The notes below the pieces were generated by a model. That model did not search any database, had not been told where the DNA came from, and saw only the letters and a program-made list of their open reading frames with translations. A program made the translations under genes and the position numbers. From positions 248,001 to 312,000 of the forward strand of contig JACKAK010000006.1 in the NCBI GenBank assembly GCA_020635115.1: DNA of 64,000 nt, given 5' to 3'. How positions within the stretch are numbered: the stretch's first letter is position 1; each line of letters starts with the position of its first letter. Positions 36,332 to 45,508 of the stretch are shown piece after piece. This DNA comes from Halobacteriovoraceae bacterium (GTDB lineage Bacteria; Bdellovibrionota; Bacteriovoracia; Bacteriovoracales; Bacteriovoracaceae).

Positions 36332-38155
36332 ATGATTACTGACCGCATTAAAATTTCTAAATTTATTAAATTTTCACTTATTCAAAAATTTCTCAAAAAT
36401 GAAATCACTGAAGAGCGAACTTATTTTGCCTTAACACTTCTTACTGGTGTTTTATCTGGTATTGTTGCCGTTGTTGTCAGTAAGAGTATTAAATTTTTAA
36501 CAAATTATTTTGGCACGAATCAGGCCTTTGATTTGAATGCATTTGTGTATGGATTAATTGCAATTTCAATTTCAGGCTGGATTATTACAAGAAAATTTCC
36601 AGAAATTAAAGGATCTGGTGTCCCAAGAGTTCAAGTTGTATTGGCCGTCTATCATGGCAAGTTACCGATTAAGGAAACATTGGCAAAATTTCTAACTTCT
36701 ATTTTTTCTCTAAGTTCAGGAATATCTCTTGGAAAAGAAGGACCTATCGTTGCGATTTGTGCAGGGGTAGGTTCTTGGCTAGGTAGCTACTTTCACCTCA
36801 CAAAAAAAAGAGTTAAATCTCTCCTGGCCATCGGTTCTGCAGGAGGTATCGCTGCTGCCTTTAGTACACCAATTACAGCAGTTGTTTTTACCATGGAAGA
36901 AATTGTAGGAGATCTTAACGCAAAAGTTTTAGGGTCAATTGTCATTTCATCAGTAGTTGCTGCTGTTACGGCCGAAGCGTTACGTGGGCAACATATATTG
37001 TTTGAAGATCTCCATTATACTCTCAAAGATCCACGAGAACTTTTATTCTATCTTATTGTTGGTTTAAGCTGTGCTTTTATTGGACCACTTTGGGTCAAGT
37101 CAGTCATGACTCTTAGAAATTTTAATAATAAGCTTTTTAAAACTCATCAATTAACGATCATGATTGTTTCTTTCTGTTTAATGGCACTCATTTCTCAAAA
37201 ATATGCTGAAGTACTAGGAGCAGGAACAGAAACAATCAATAATATTCTTCAATCATTAATTCTTGATTGGAAAACATTGGCGATTTTATTTTTAATGAAG
37301 TTTCTTGCTTCAACCATTTCTTATTCTTCAGGAATCACTGGTGGTCTCTTTATGCCTACTTTGTTAATGGGCGCCATGCTGGGTGGTTTTATTGGAACTC
37401 TTGCGAATTTATTATTTCCTGAAATTACATCAAATACAGGAGCATATGCACTTGTAGGAATGGGAGCCTATTTTGCTGCGGTTATGAGAGCACCGTTCAC
37501 TTCAATTATACTCGTTTTTGAACTTACAAGAGACTACCAAATTATTCTCCCTCTAATGATTGCCAATATTGTCTCCTATGCTATTGCTTCAAAAATCCAC
37601 AAAGGTTCAGTTTATGAAAATCTCTCTGAGCAAGATGGTATTCACTTACCAAGCCGAGAAGATAATGAAGTTTTAGAAACTCTTCTTATTGAAGAAGCAA
37701 TGATTAAAGACATTGTAACGATCAATGCCTCTTTAACTGTTAGAGAGGCCTTTAAGGAAGTAAAAGTTAGTGGAATTTCAGGGTTTCCTGTACTAAAGAA
37801 TGGAATTTTACATGGAATTATTTCAATTAATGAATTGGGGCAAATCTATGCTAAAGGAAACGGAAGTCAACTTGTCGGAGATGTATGTATACGAAATCTT
37901 CAAAAAATTTATCCTGATCAATCACTGCTTGTTGCATTTCATAAACTTAAAAAATTTCAAATTAGCCGTCTACCTGTTGTTAGTCGAGTAAATAACAAAC
38001 GTCTCGTTGGAATCATCACTGCAGAAAATATTGTTTCACATTTTGGTTTTCATGTGAAAGAAGATGAAAAAAATGAACTCATAGAAAGATATGAACAAGA
38101 GTTTTTATCTAATCAGCAAAAAGAACATACAATTCAAGAGACTCAAGACAAGTAG
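36332..38155 (+). CDS. ClC-family chloride/proton antiporter with C-terminal CBS pair
   Basis: 607 residues. The chloride-path motifs are all present: GSGVPRV, GKEGPIV with the gating glutamate, GGLFMPTLLMG, and the helix with MGAYFAAVMRAP carrying the tyrosine. FTMEEI contains the internal proton glutamate (E203 in E. coli ClC), which together with the gating glutamate points to 2Cl-/H+ exchange and not a passive channel. Two CBS domains follow (about 445-590), which usually bind adenine nucleotides and regulate gating. It is an inner-membrane dimer, possibly for acid or ion stress. It converges on the next gene with a 13-base overlap. Confidence 0.93.
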   Translation: MITDRIKISKFIKFSLIQKFLKNEITEERTYFALTLLTGVLSGIVAVVVSKSIKFLTNYFGTNQAFDLNAFVYGLIAISISGWIITRKFPEIKGSGVPRVQVVLAVYHGKLPIKETLAKFLTSIFSLSSGISLGKEGPIVAICAGVGSWLGSYFHLTKKRVKSLLAIGSAGGIAAAFSTPITAVVFTMEEIVGDLNAKVLGSIVISSVVAAVTAEALRGQHILFEDLHYTLKDPRELLFYLIVGLSCAFIGPLWVKSVMTLRNFNNKLFKTHQLTIMIVSFCLMALISQKYAEVLGAGTETINNILQSLILDWKTLAILFLMKFLASTISYSSGITGGLFMPTLLMGAMLGGFIGTLANLLFPEITSNTGAYALVGMGAYFAAVMRAPFTSIILVFELTRDYQIILPLMIANIVSYAIASKIHKGSVYENLSEQDGIHLPSREDNEVLETLLIEEAMIKDIVTINASLTVREAFKEVKVSGISGFPVLKNGILHGIISINELGQIYAKGNGSQLVGDVCIRNLQKIYPDQSLLVAFHKLKKFQISRLPVVSRVNNKRLVGIITAENIVSHFGFHVKEDEKNELIERYEQEFLSNQQKEHTIQETQDK

Positions 38156-39312
38156 TTCTTAATTTTCTCTAATAAAGACTTCGGATTGAATGGCTTCCCT
38201 ATGATTTCAACTACGTTTCCAATATCTTGAAGTTCGCTTAGATTTACAAGCCCAGGTGATACTGTTAAATAAATAACTTTGATCCCTTTCCACTTTTCAT
38301 TTGCACTTAATTCTCGAAGAATATCTTCACCTTTTTCTTCTTTAAGAAAATTGTCTAACAATATAATAGATGGTTTATTTTCTTCAAGATATTGAATGGT
38401 TTCTTTTTTGTTTGAAGCTATCTGAACTTTTACCCCTGGAAATTTTTTAAATGTCATTTTAAAAAACTTTTGCAAAATAATGTCATCTTCAACATAAAGA
38501 ATATTAAGTTCTGAGTTTTGAATATTTTTGTTTTTAATTGAGTTTGATTCTAATTCCTTTTCGAAAATATTTTTCAAGTTTTGCTGAAAGTTTTCATCTT
38601 GGACAACAAAAAAATCTGCTCTTGTTTCAAGACTTGAGTCTTTTGCAAAATCTTCAATAGATGAAACTAAGATAGTTTTAATTTGTGAGTTTAAAGAGTT
38701 TGAAACCTTTAGTGCGGTTATAAGAGAAGGGCCGTCAAGTTTTCGTAATATATTATTTGTAACTAATATATCAAAGCTGTCTGAATATAATTTATTCAAT
38801 GCTTGCAGTCCATCTTTAACAACGGAGTAACTTAAGTTTAAATCGTTCGCAACACCAATTTCCAATTTAGAAACAATTTTTGTACTCTCAACAAATAAAA
38901 CTCTCATTTTATCTTTTTCAACTTCCGTTTTAAGAGTACTAGCACCAACAATATACTTATCTATATCTTCAACTTGTCCATCGAGAAAATCATTTGCGCA
39001 CTTTTTTATAAGTTCGACATATTCAAGCCCAACATTTTTAAATTCATCAACATTAACACTTTTAAAGCTATTACTTAAAAAGTCTTCAAAATGATGAAAA
39101 AGTGTAGTGAGTTCTGATAATTCTAATGAACCAGAGCCCCCTTTTAAAGAATGTGCAACCCTAAATATTTCAGAAACTATTTTAGAAGGAGATTCACTTT
39201 CTTCTAAAATATAGAGATTATCTTCCACATTATCCATTTCATAAAATAAATTTTCAAAAAATTCTTTTCTGAGTTCTTCTAATTCGTAATCTAGATTAAA
39301 ATTATTTGCCAT
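38143..39312 (-). CDS. HPt domain followed by two receiver domains (first degenerate)
   Basis: 389 residues. An N-terminal HPt domain has the phosphorylatable histidine in AHSLKGGSGSLEL. A first receiver-like domain (about 135-255) has lost its acceptor: the strand reads DILVTNNIL, with N where the Asp belongs. A second receiver (about 265-389) is intact, with LYVEDD, acceptor Asp in ILLDNFL, YLT and the lysine of GKPFNP. There is no output domain or kinase, so it probably passes phosphate between a hybrid kinase and a target or acts as a sink. Its partner kinase is not obvious; the CheA-like kinase at 46-49 kb is one candidate. Confidence 0.85.
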   Translation of the reverse strand: MANNFNLDYELEELRKEFFENLFYEMDNVEDNLYILEESESPSKIVSEIFRVAHSLKGGSGSLELSELTTLFHHFEDFLSNSFKSVNVDEFKNVGLEYVELIKKCANDFLDGQVEDIDKYIVGASTLKTEVEKDKMRVLFVESTKIVSKLEIGVANDLNLSYSVVKDGLQALNKLYSDSFDILVTNNILRKLDGPSLITALKVSNSLNSQIKTILVSSIEDFAKDSSLETRADFFVVQDENFQQNLKNIFEKELESNSIKNKNIQNSELNILYVEDDIILQKFFKMTFKKFPGVKVQIASNKKETIQYLEENKPSIILLDNFLKEEKGEDILRELSANEKWKGIKVIYLTVSPGLVNLSELQDIGNVVEIIGKPFNPKSLLEKIKNYLS

Positions 39313-39372
39313 AAAAACAGTTTATAAACCTGTCATGAATTTTTCAAGACTGTTTATTTCGTACTTACTAAA

Positions 39373-42096
39373 CTATTTTAAATCAAACCAATTCACTCCG
39401 ATTCCCATATCAACCTTTAAAGGAACTTTTAGAGCAGTCACTGTTTCCATTCCTGAACGAACAATCGCCTTCATGGCCTCTAGTTCCTCTTCCAATACCT
39501 CAAAAATAAGTTCATCATGAACCTGAAGAATCATTTTCGATCTAAGATTTTCTCTTTTCATTTCTTCATCAATCTCTATCATGGCCTTTTTAATGATATC
39601 TGCAGCAGTTCCCTGGATAGGACTATTTACGGCGAGACGTTCTGCCATTGACTTAATAGTACGATTATTAGACTTAAGATCAGGAAGGAAACGTTTTCTA
39701 CCAAAAAGTGTTTCCGAATAACCCTTTTCCTCGGCCATATCTTTTAGTCCATCGAGATAAGATTTTATATTGGAAAACTTCTCAAAATATTTAGTAATAT
39801 ACTCTTTGGCCTCTTTTCTCCCAATTTTTAATTGTCTTGATAAACCAAAAGAAGACTGGCCATACATGAGCCCAAAATTTACAGCTTTGGCCTGAGATCT
39901 CATATCAGAAGTCACTTCACTAATTGAAACTCCCATTATTTCAGCGGCCGTCTGTGCATGAATATCTTCATCATTTAAAAAAGCATTCACCATCGTCGGA
40001 TCTTCTGAAAAATGAGCTAAAAGTCTCAACTCAACTTGAGAGTAGTCTGCAGAAAGAAGGAGCTTTCCAGGAGTTGCGACAAAGGCCTTACGGATTAGTT
40101 TTCCGTTTTCACTTCTTACTGGAATATTTTGTAAGTTAGGATTATTAGATGACAATCTGCCTGTCGCAGTAACAAATTGGTTAAAGGATGTATGTACTCT
40201 ATTTGTTTTAATATTAACAAGAAGAGGCAAAGCTTTCACATAGGTTGACAATAGTTTGTCTAATTCTCTGTACTTTAAAATCTCTCCAGGTATATCACTT
40301 AACCCTCTGGAGTCTAATTCGGAGAGAACCTCTGAATCAGTTGAAGGCCCTGTTTTTGTTTTTTTTATAACTGGTAACTTTAAGATATCAAATAATAAAT
40401 GTCCCACTTGTTTGGGAGATTTAATATTGATTTCTTCAATATCAATTTTATGATCTTTTGCATAATGATCTATAATTTTGTTAATTCTTTTTTCAATACT
40501 ATCAAGTTCAATAGTAAAAGTGCCTTCAAGCTCTTTTAAAAATTCTGAATTAAGATAAACCCCTGCATTTTCAACTTCAGCAAGTACTTTAATGAGCGGA
40601 TTATCAATGTCATAATAGATGCTCTCTAAATCAAATTTTTTAAGCTCAGAATCAAGTTTATCCTTCAAGCTAAATAAAGAAATAGATCTTTCTCCCAAGT
40701 AACTTTTTGTGAACTCTTCACCCTGCTCACTAAAAATTTCTTTTTTATCAAGTGCTGTTAAATTTTCACCAAGATAATTTTGGGCCAAACGTTCGAGGTC
40801 ATGCCTTAGGGATGCATTTACATTGTAGTGGGCCTGAGAAGTATCAAATATTTTTGAATTAAGTAAAATTTGATGATTTAAGCAGTAAGACCATTCTTGT
40901 TTTGAGTTTTCTAAGATCAGCTCATGAATATTAAATATTTTTTTTAAAATCGGATAAAAATCAGTTTCAAGAATTGTTGACCAATCGTGAACGAAACTTA
41001 TTACATATGCTTCCTGAGCTTTGAAACATATTGAAATACCCTCTATTTTTTTTGAAATCACATCATCGCAATCATAGATGACAAAAAATGCTGCTTTTCG
41101 AGCTGAATTAATTTCATTTTCTAATAGCTTTAAATTCGCCTTATCTTTGACCAAAATTATTTTATGATTTGATGATGATGTATGATCTGAAAGGATTTTA
41201 AATTCCCCATGCTCCCCATTTACTTCTTTAGACTTTGCAATCGCAATATCTTCAATCTTTTTCAGTAGTGATTTAAAACCTAAACCTTTCAAAAACTGAA
41301 TAAGAGTCGAACTTGGAAGAAAGTCAAAAACAGTTTCTTCTGGTTTTAGACCAAGATTTATATCGGTTTTTATTTCAACTAACTTACGAGACAATAGACC
41401 ATTTTCTAAATAAACACTGAAAGCTTCAATTAGTTTTTTACCCTTAAATTCATCTTTGTGAGCAATACAATTTTCTAACGTTTGATATTCTTCTAAAAGT
41501 TTGGCCGCACCTTTCGCTCCAATACCTTTCATTCCCGGAATATTATCAGAAGTATCCCCAAGCATTGCAAGATAATCCATGATCTGATTTGGTCTAACTC
41601 CCATTTTCTCAAAAACTTCCCCTGGCCCATAAAGTTTATCCTTCATGGTATCGAGCATTTTTATCTTGTCATCCACAAATTGCATAAGATCTTTATCTCC
41701 TGATGCAATATATATTTCATCAAAATAATCTCTCCATTGTACACAAGCAGCACCTATTACATCATCAGCTTCGTAATTTTCAATTCCACAATGTGGAAGT
41801 TCCATTTTTTCAATAAGATCCTGAACAATTGCGAATTGGGGAATGAGTTCTTCTGGTGGAGCGTCCCTATTTGCCTTATAGGCAGAATAAAGCTCATTTC
41901 GAAATGAACCTCCCCCCAGATCTCTGGCCATTAAGACATGACTTGGTCTGTATTGTGTGATGAGTTTCAACAACATAGACAGAATGCCATAAACAGCATT
42001 TACAGGAACTCCCTCAGGGGTTGTCAGGGCCCTTACTGCGTAAAATGCTCTAAATATAAAACTACTTGTATCAATAATGATCAATCTTTTTTGCAA
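39373..42096 (-). CDS. polA: DNA polymerase I (proofreading domain apparently inactive)
   Basis: 907 residues with the usual three-part layout. The 5' nuclease domain (about 1-290) keeps GDKDLMQFV and the helical GIGAKGAAKLL. The polymerase domain has motif A SADYSQVELR, motif B QAKAVNFGLMYGQSSFG and motif C QVHDELIFEV. In the middle 3'-5' exonuclease domain the metal-binding residues are missing: where E. coli has DTET there is YDCDD, and the YxxxD motif reads YLGER. It should therefore polymerise and remove primers but not proofread, like Taq polymerase. It works in Okazaki fragment maturation and repair. Confidence 0.96.
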   Translation of the reverse strand: MQKRLIIIDTSSFIFRAFYAVRALTTPEGVPVNAVYGILSMLLKLITQYRPSHVLMARDLGGGSFRNELYSAYKANRDAPPEELIPQFAIVQDLIEKMELPHCGIENYEADDVIGAACVQWRDYFDEIYIASGDKDLMQFVDDKIKMLDTMKDKLYGPGEVFEKMGVRPNQIMDYLAMLGDTSDNIPGMKGIGAKGAAKLLEEYQTLENCIAHKDEFKGKKLIEAFSVYLENGLLSRKLVEIKTDINLGLKPEETVFDFLPSSTLIQFLKGLGFKSLLKKIEDIAIAKSKEVNGEHGEFKILSDHTSSSNHKIILVKDKANLKLLENEINSARKAAFFVIYDCDDVISKKIEGISICFKAQEAYVISFVHDWSTILETDFYPILKKIFNIHELILENSKQEWSYCLNHQILLNSKIFDTSQAHYNVNASLRHDLERLAQNYLGENLTALDKKEIFSEQGEEFTKSYLGERSISLFSLKDKLDSELKKFDLESIYYDIDNPLIKVLAEVENAGVYLNSEFLKELEGTFTIELDSIEKRINKIIDHYAKDHKIDIEEINIKSPKQVGHLLFDILKLPVIKKTKTGPSTDSEVLSELDSRGLSDIPGEILKYRELDKLLSTYVKALPLLVNIKTNRVHTSFNQFVTATGRLSSNNPNLQNIPVRSENGKLIRKAFVATPGKLLLSADYSQVELRLLAHFSEDPTMVNAFLNDEDIHAQTAAEIMGVSISEVTSDMRSQAKAVNFGLMYGQSSFGLSRQLKIGRKEAKEYITKYFEKFSNIKSYLDGLKDMAEEKGYSETLFGRKRFLPDLKSNNRTIKSMAERLAVNSPIQGTAADIIKKAMIEIDEEMKRENLRSKMILQVHDELIFEVLEEELEAMKAIVRSGMETVTALKVPLKVDMGIGVNWFDLK

Positions 42097-42151
42097 GGCA
42101 AACCTCTCGCTGGTGAAAATTTAAAGTAGTTATAAAAGATTATGAGGGCAT

Positions 42152-42736
42152 TTAGCAAGGTGAAGAAGAGTTACTACTATCAAACCAACCCTTTGTTGCT
42201 TTTCTTGACTGAGACTGCTCAGGGTCATTTCCCATAACAGTTGTATCGGCCATGACGTCTCCTAATCGATGACCTGAATCTAGTTTAAAAAGTAGCCAAA
42301 GTTCAAGTCCAATTAAAGGAGCTGCTAAAAGAATTGAAATAACCCAACCCCAAAAAGGAATAACAGCAAAAATCAGGGGTATTGTTAATGGAAGATTTCT
42401 GATAATTGATTGTTTTAAACTACAAGGAGAACCGTCTTCAAGGGATATAACATTAAAGCCAATAAATTTTTTTCCAATAGATTGACCTGTTTGTAATGTA
42501 TCAGCGAAACATAGGTAGAGAACACCTAAAATAACTCCCAAGGACTTTAAAATAGCTGAAAGTATGAGGACAATAAATAAGTCAATACTTTTTGCTATCA
42601 GACGCGAAATCTTAGCACGATAAATTTGTTTTTTGAGCAAGTACTTTCTATTCATACTTGCGATTCTACCAGCTTTTTTACACAATTTATAAAAGTTTTT
42701 TAACACAAAGCTTCCATGACTCAGGGCCCTATACAT
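42152..42736 (-). CDS. RDD-family membrane protein
   Basis: 194 residues with the RDD pattern: RLIAKSIDLFIVLILSAIL (first helix with Arg and Asp), GQSIGKKFIGFNVISLEDG and a final HRLGDVMADTTVM. Three to four hydrophobic helices place it in the inner membrane. Family functions are mostly unknown, with some Na+/H+ antiport reported. The start could be at 42736 or at the ATG at 42655, which encodes MNRKYLLKK; neither has a strong ribosome site. Confidence 0.8.
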   Translation of the reverse strand: MYRALSHGSFVLKNFYKLCKKAGRIASMNRKYLLKKQIYRAKISRLIAKSIDLFIVLILSAILKSLGVILGVLYLCFADTLQTGQSIGKKFIGFNVISLEDGSPCSLKQSIIRNLPLTIPLIFAVIPFWGWVISILLAAPLIGLELWLLFKLDSGHRLGDVMADTTVMGNDPEQSQSRKATKGWFDSSNSSSPC

Positions 42737-42789
42737 TTCTTTAGGTGTGTTTTATAAATAGTTATCAAATTAGATTTAAGGAGAAAATA

Positions 42790-43113
42790 ATGAGTAGTTT
42801 ATCTAATATAAATAAAACTCAATTTGAAAGTGAAGTTCTTCAGAGTTCAACGCCTGTACTTGTTGATTTTTGGGCAGTTGGTGTGGGCACTTGCAAAGCA
42901 CTAACTCCCATACTTGAAGAAATTGCTACAGAAATTGGTGAAAAAAGTAAAAATTATCAAAGTTAATGTTGAAGAAGATCAAGAATTGGCACAGGAGTAT
43001 GGAATTAAAGGTGTACCAACAATGATCTTTTTTAAAGAAGGCAAAGCTGTTAAAACTCTTATTGGACTCCAACCAAAAGATGAAATCAAAAATCATTAGA
43101 GGAACTGGCCTAA
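42790..43113 (+). pseudogene. trxA: Thioredoxin gene with indels (frameshifted, active site damaged)
   Basis: AAGGAG and ATG at 42790 begin a thioredoxin (QSSTPVLVDFWA...LTPILEEIA, then KIIKVNVEEDQELAQEYGIKGVPTMIFFKEG). As written, the frame breaks in an A6 run (42941-42946, one A too many) and again near 43096 (one T too few, turning a Leu codon into a stop). The active-site stretch reads VGVGTCK; a missing T near 42879 and an extra base near 42888-42891 would restore VWCGTCK, with both redox cysteines. The flanks are well conserved, so the gene is either very recently broken or mis-sequenced. Intended product: about 107-residue disulfide reductase. Confidence 0.85.
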
Positions 43114-43115
43114 GA

Positions 43116-43697
43116 ATGAATTCAATTCTCAACTCGTTATCAGAGGCGAAGGACACGTTGGATAAAGTCATTAATGATAAGGATTTAATCCAAAAGATTA
43201 ATCAATCAGTTGAGGTTCTCACTCTGGCATTTAAAAATAATAAAAAGTTATGAGTTGTGGAAATGGTGGATCTATGTGTGATGCCATTCATTTTGCAGAA
43301 GAACTCTCAGGTAAGTTTCGTCAAGAAAGGCCAGCACTAGCTGCCCTTTCTTTTAGTGATCAGGTCATTTGAGTTGTGTGGCCAACGATTATGGCTATGA
43401 CTTTTTGTTTTTTCACGAATGGTTGAAGCACTAGGACTAGAAGGTGACGTTTTAGTTGGGATTTCAACATCTGGTAAATCAAAGAATGTCATTGAGGCCG
43501 TTAAAGCGGCAAAAACAAGAGGAATTTGTACAATTCTACTTACTGGAAAAGATGGTGGTGAATTAAAAAATCTGGTAGATATTCCTATAATCGTACCATC
43601 TATGGAGACAGACAGAATTCAAGAAATTCACATCAAGATCATTCATGGACTAATCGAATCAATTGAGAGAAATCTCTTTCCCGAGAATTATGCTTAA
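43116..43697 (+). pseudogene. gmhA: Phosphoheptose isomerase GmhA (SIS domain) with three frameshifts
   Basis: This gene makes sedoheptulose-7-phosphate isomerase, the first step to ADP-heptose for LPS inner core. Pieces of GmhA lie in order in different frames: MNSILNSLSEAKDTLDKV, then SCGNGGSMCDAIHFAEELSG, then CVANDYGYDF, then SRMVEALGLEGDVLVGISTSGKS and RIQEIHIKIIHGLIE. Single-base losses near 43250, in GG at 43363 and in a T6 run (43408-43413) explain every break. All catalytic-type motifs survive. It starts 2 bases after the thioredoxin stop, so the two form an operon. It is a pseudogene only if the frameshifts are real. Confidence 0.85.
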
Positions 43698-43793
43698 TTA
43701 CTCGCTTCTTTAATGTGAGTATTTTTTCCTCCCTGCATGAATACCTCACCTCATTTATAATAATAATAATCATTTATAAAAAGAGGAGCATCC

Positions 43794-44461
43794 ATGGACG
43801 GATCATCTACAATGAGTATTTTAAATAGCGTTTTCAAATTTATGAAAGACGGTGACGTTTTCATGATTATCATTGCTGGCATTTGGCTATTTGGAATCGT
43901 CGTTGCTTTTGAGAGATTTTTACAGTTATTCAGAAAATATGACGTCGACGGGCCTTCATTTATGAATGAACTGCAAAGGTATATTTTATCAAACGACATT
44001 CAAGGTGCGATTAGAGTATGTTCAGGTTCTGATGGAGCTTTGGCAAAAGTGTTAAAAAGTGGTCTAAAAAAAGAGCGAAACAAGGACCATCTCAAATTCA
44101 AAATGCCATAGATGCCACCGCACTTGAAATGATTCCAAAAATTGAACTTAGACTCCCTTACTTGCAGATGGTTGCAAATGTTTCAACTCTGTTTGGTCTC
44201 TTAGGAACAATTTCAGGGCTTATAAGTGCTTTTTCTGCAGTCAACCTGGCCGATCCTGCTCAGAAAGCACAAGTGCTTACGGCCGGGATTTCAACTGCAA
44301 TGAATACAACATTTTTAGGACTCTTAGCTGCAATTTCAATCATGATGATACATACAGTTTTAACTGCTAAATCAGATAAAATCGTTAACGAAGTTGATGA
44401 ATTCTCTGTAAAACTAATGGATTTACTTGGGACAAAAAACCATGAGGAAATTGAGGGTTAA
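43794..44461 (+). pseudogene. TolQ/ExbB-like proton-channel subunit with one frameshift
   Basis: AGAGGAG and ATG at 43794 start a three-helix TolQ/ExbB protein: GDVFMIIIAGIWLFGIVVAFERF, then after the break LRLPYLQMVANVSTLFGLLGTISGLISAF and GISTAMNTTFLGLLAAISIM. The frame is lost in an A7 run (44066-44072); one more A restores LKKRAKQGPSQIQNAIDATALEMIPKIE, the expected family sequence. Restored length is about 223 residues. It precedes two ExbD/TolR-like genes and should form the channel of that motor in the inner membrane. Confidence 0.85.
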
Positions 44462-44464
44462 TTA

Positions 44465-44995
44465 ATGTTAAAACGCCCTACAAGAAACAGAAAAAAAAGA
44501 AAGGATGGGAAAATCAATTTGATTCCCATCCTCGATTCTATTTTTATTTTTATATTTTTCCTGTTAACAACAGCTAACTTTACAAAAATTTTTCAAATCG
44601 CTAGTGATGTTCCAATTGTTTCAGATACCCCTCCTGCAAGTAATCAAAATCCTTTGGCCCTCACTGCATACATCGGAAAATCAAATATTTCATTACATAC
44701 GGGAATTCCTTCAAAACCTTTAAAGAGTTTTGGAATGAATGCTAAAGGTGAATACGATTTAGAGTCATTACACAACTATCTGGTTAATCTTAAAAAAAGA
44801 TTCAAAAAGGAGAAATCGATTATTTTAGAACCTCTCATAGATATAGAATTTCAAAATCTTGTCAATATTATGGATGCAGTAAGAATGTTTAGAACAACTG
44901 ATGATTCAATCTATATCCGAGGAAACGATGGTGTTGATCAAAAAATTGAAGAATTATTTAGTAATATCGTTTTTGGAAATATTAAAGGAAGATAA
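44465..44995 (+). CDS. ExbD/TolR-like protein 1
   Basis: 176 residues: a basic N-terminus (RPTRNRKKRKDGK), one membrane helix (about 22-44) with the proton-path Asp in LIPILDSIFIFIFFLL, and a periplasmic ExbD/TolR domain. It starts 3 bases after the TolQ-like gene and is followed immediately by a second ExbD-like gene. One TolQ with two TolR paralogues is the composition of the AglRQS gliding motor of Myxococcus. Confidence 0.85.
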   Translation: MLKRPTRNRKKRKDGKINLIPILDSIFIFIFFLLTTANFTKIFQIASDVPIVSDTPPASNQNPLALTAYIGKSNISLHTGIPSKPLKSFGMNAKGEYDLESLHNYLVNLKKRFKKEKSIILEPLIDIEFQNLVNIMDAVRMFRTTDDSIYIRGNDGVDQKIEELFSNIVFGNIKGR

Positions 44996-45508
44996 ATGAG
45001 ACCTCAAAGATCTATAAAAGAAAGAGCAAGAAGAAAAAGATCAGAGGTTATCGATCTAGATATAACTTCTTTACTTGATATTCTTGTCATTGTTTTAGTT
45101 TTTTTGCTCAAAAGCTATGATAATACTGGGATCATTTTTAATTTTGCTAAAGAAATTTCACTTCCAAAGTCAGAATCTCATACTGTAAGCGAAAAAGGGG
45201 TCGTCATTCAGGCCACTGAAGATAAAGTGTGGTTGGATGATAAATTAATATTTGATCGTTCTCAAAATGAAAAATCATTTGATCAAGAAGGTAGAAGACT
45301 CATTCCTCTTTTTAATGAACTTGTTCAAAAGAAGGCCATGGCCCAGAGGATTGAAAAAGAAGTCAAAGGTGGAAAACCTTTTTCAGGTATGGCCAACTTA
45401 ATCGTAGATAAAGAAGTTGGATATACTTTTTTAAGGAAACTCATGTATACAACTGCTGAAGCAGGTTATCAGCAGTATAAATTTGTGGTCCTTGGAGAAA
45501 ATCAATAA
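44996..45508 (+). CDS. ExbD/TolR-like protein 2
   Basis: 170 residues beginning one base after the stop of the first ExbD-like gene. Basic N-terminus (RSIKERARRKRSE), membrane helix with the conserved Asp (ITSLLDILVIVLVFLLK), and a periplasmic domain ending with the family's LRKLMYTTAEAGYQQYKFVVL. It is only distantly similar to its neighbour, so the two probably have distinct positions in one complex. It converges on mutY with a 7-base overlap. Confidence 0.85.
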   Translation: MRPQRSIKERARRKRSEVIDLDITSLLDILVIVLVFLLKSYDNTGIIFNFAKEISLPKSESHTVSEKGVVIQATEDKVWLDDKLIFDRSQNEKSFDQEGRRLIPLFNELVQKKAMAQRIEKEVKGGKPFSGMANLIVDKEVGYTFLRKLMYTTAEAGYQQYKFVVLGENQ

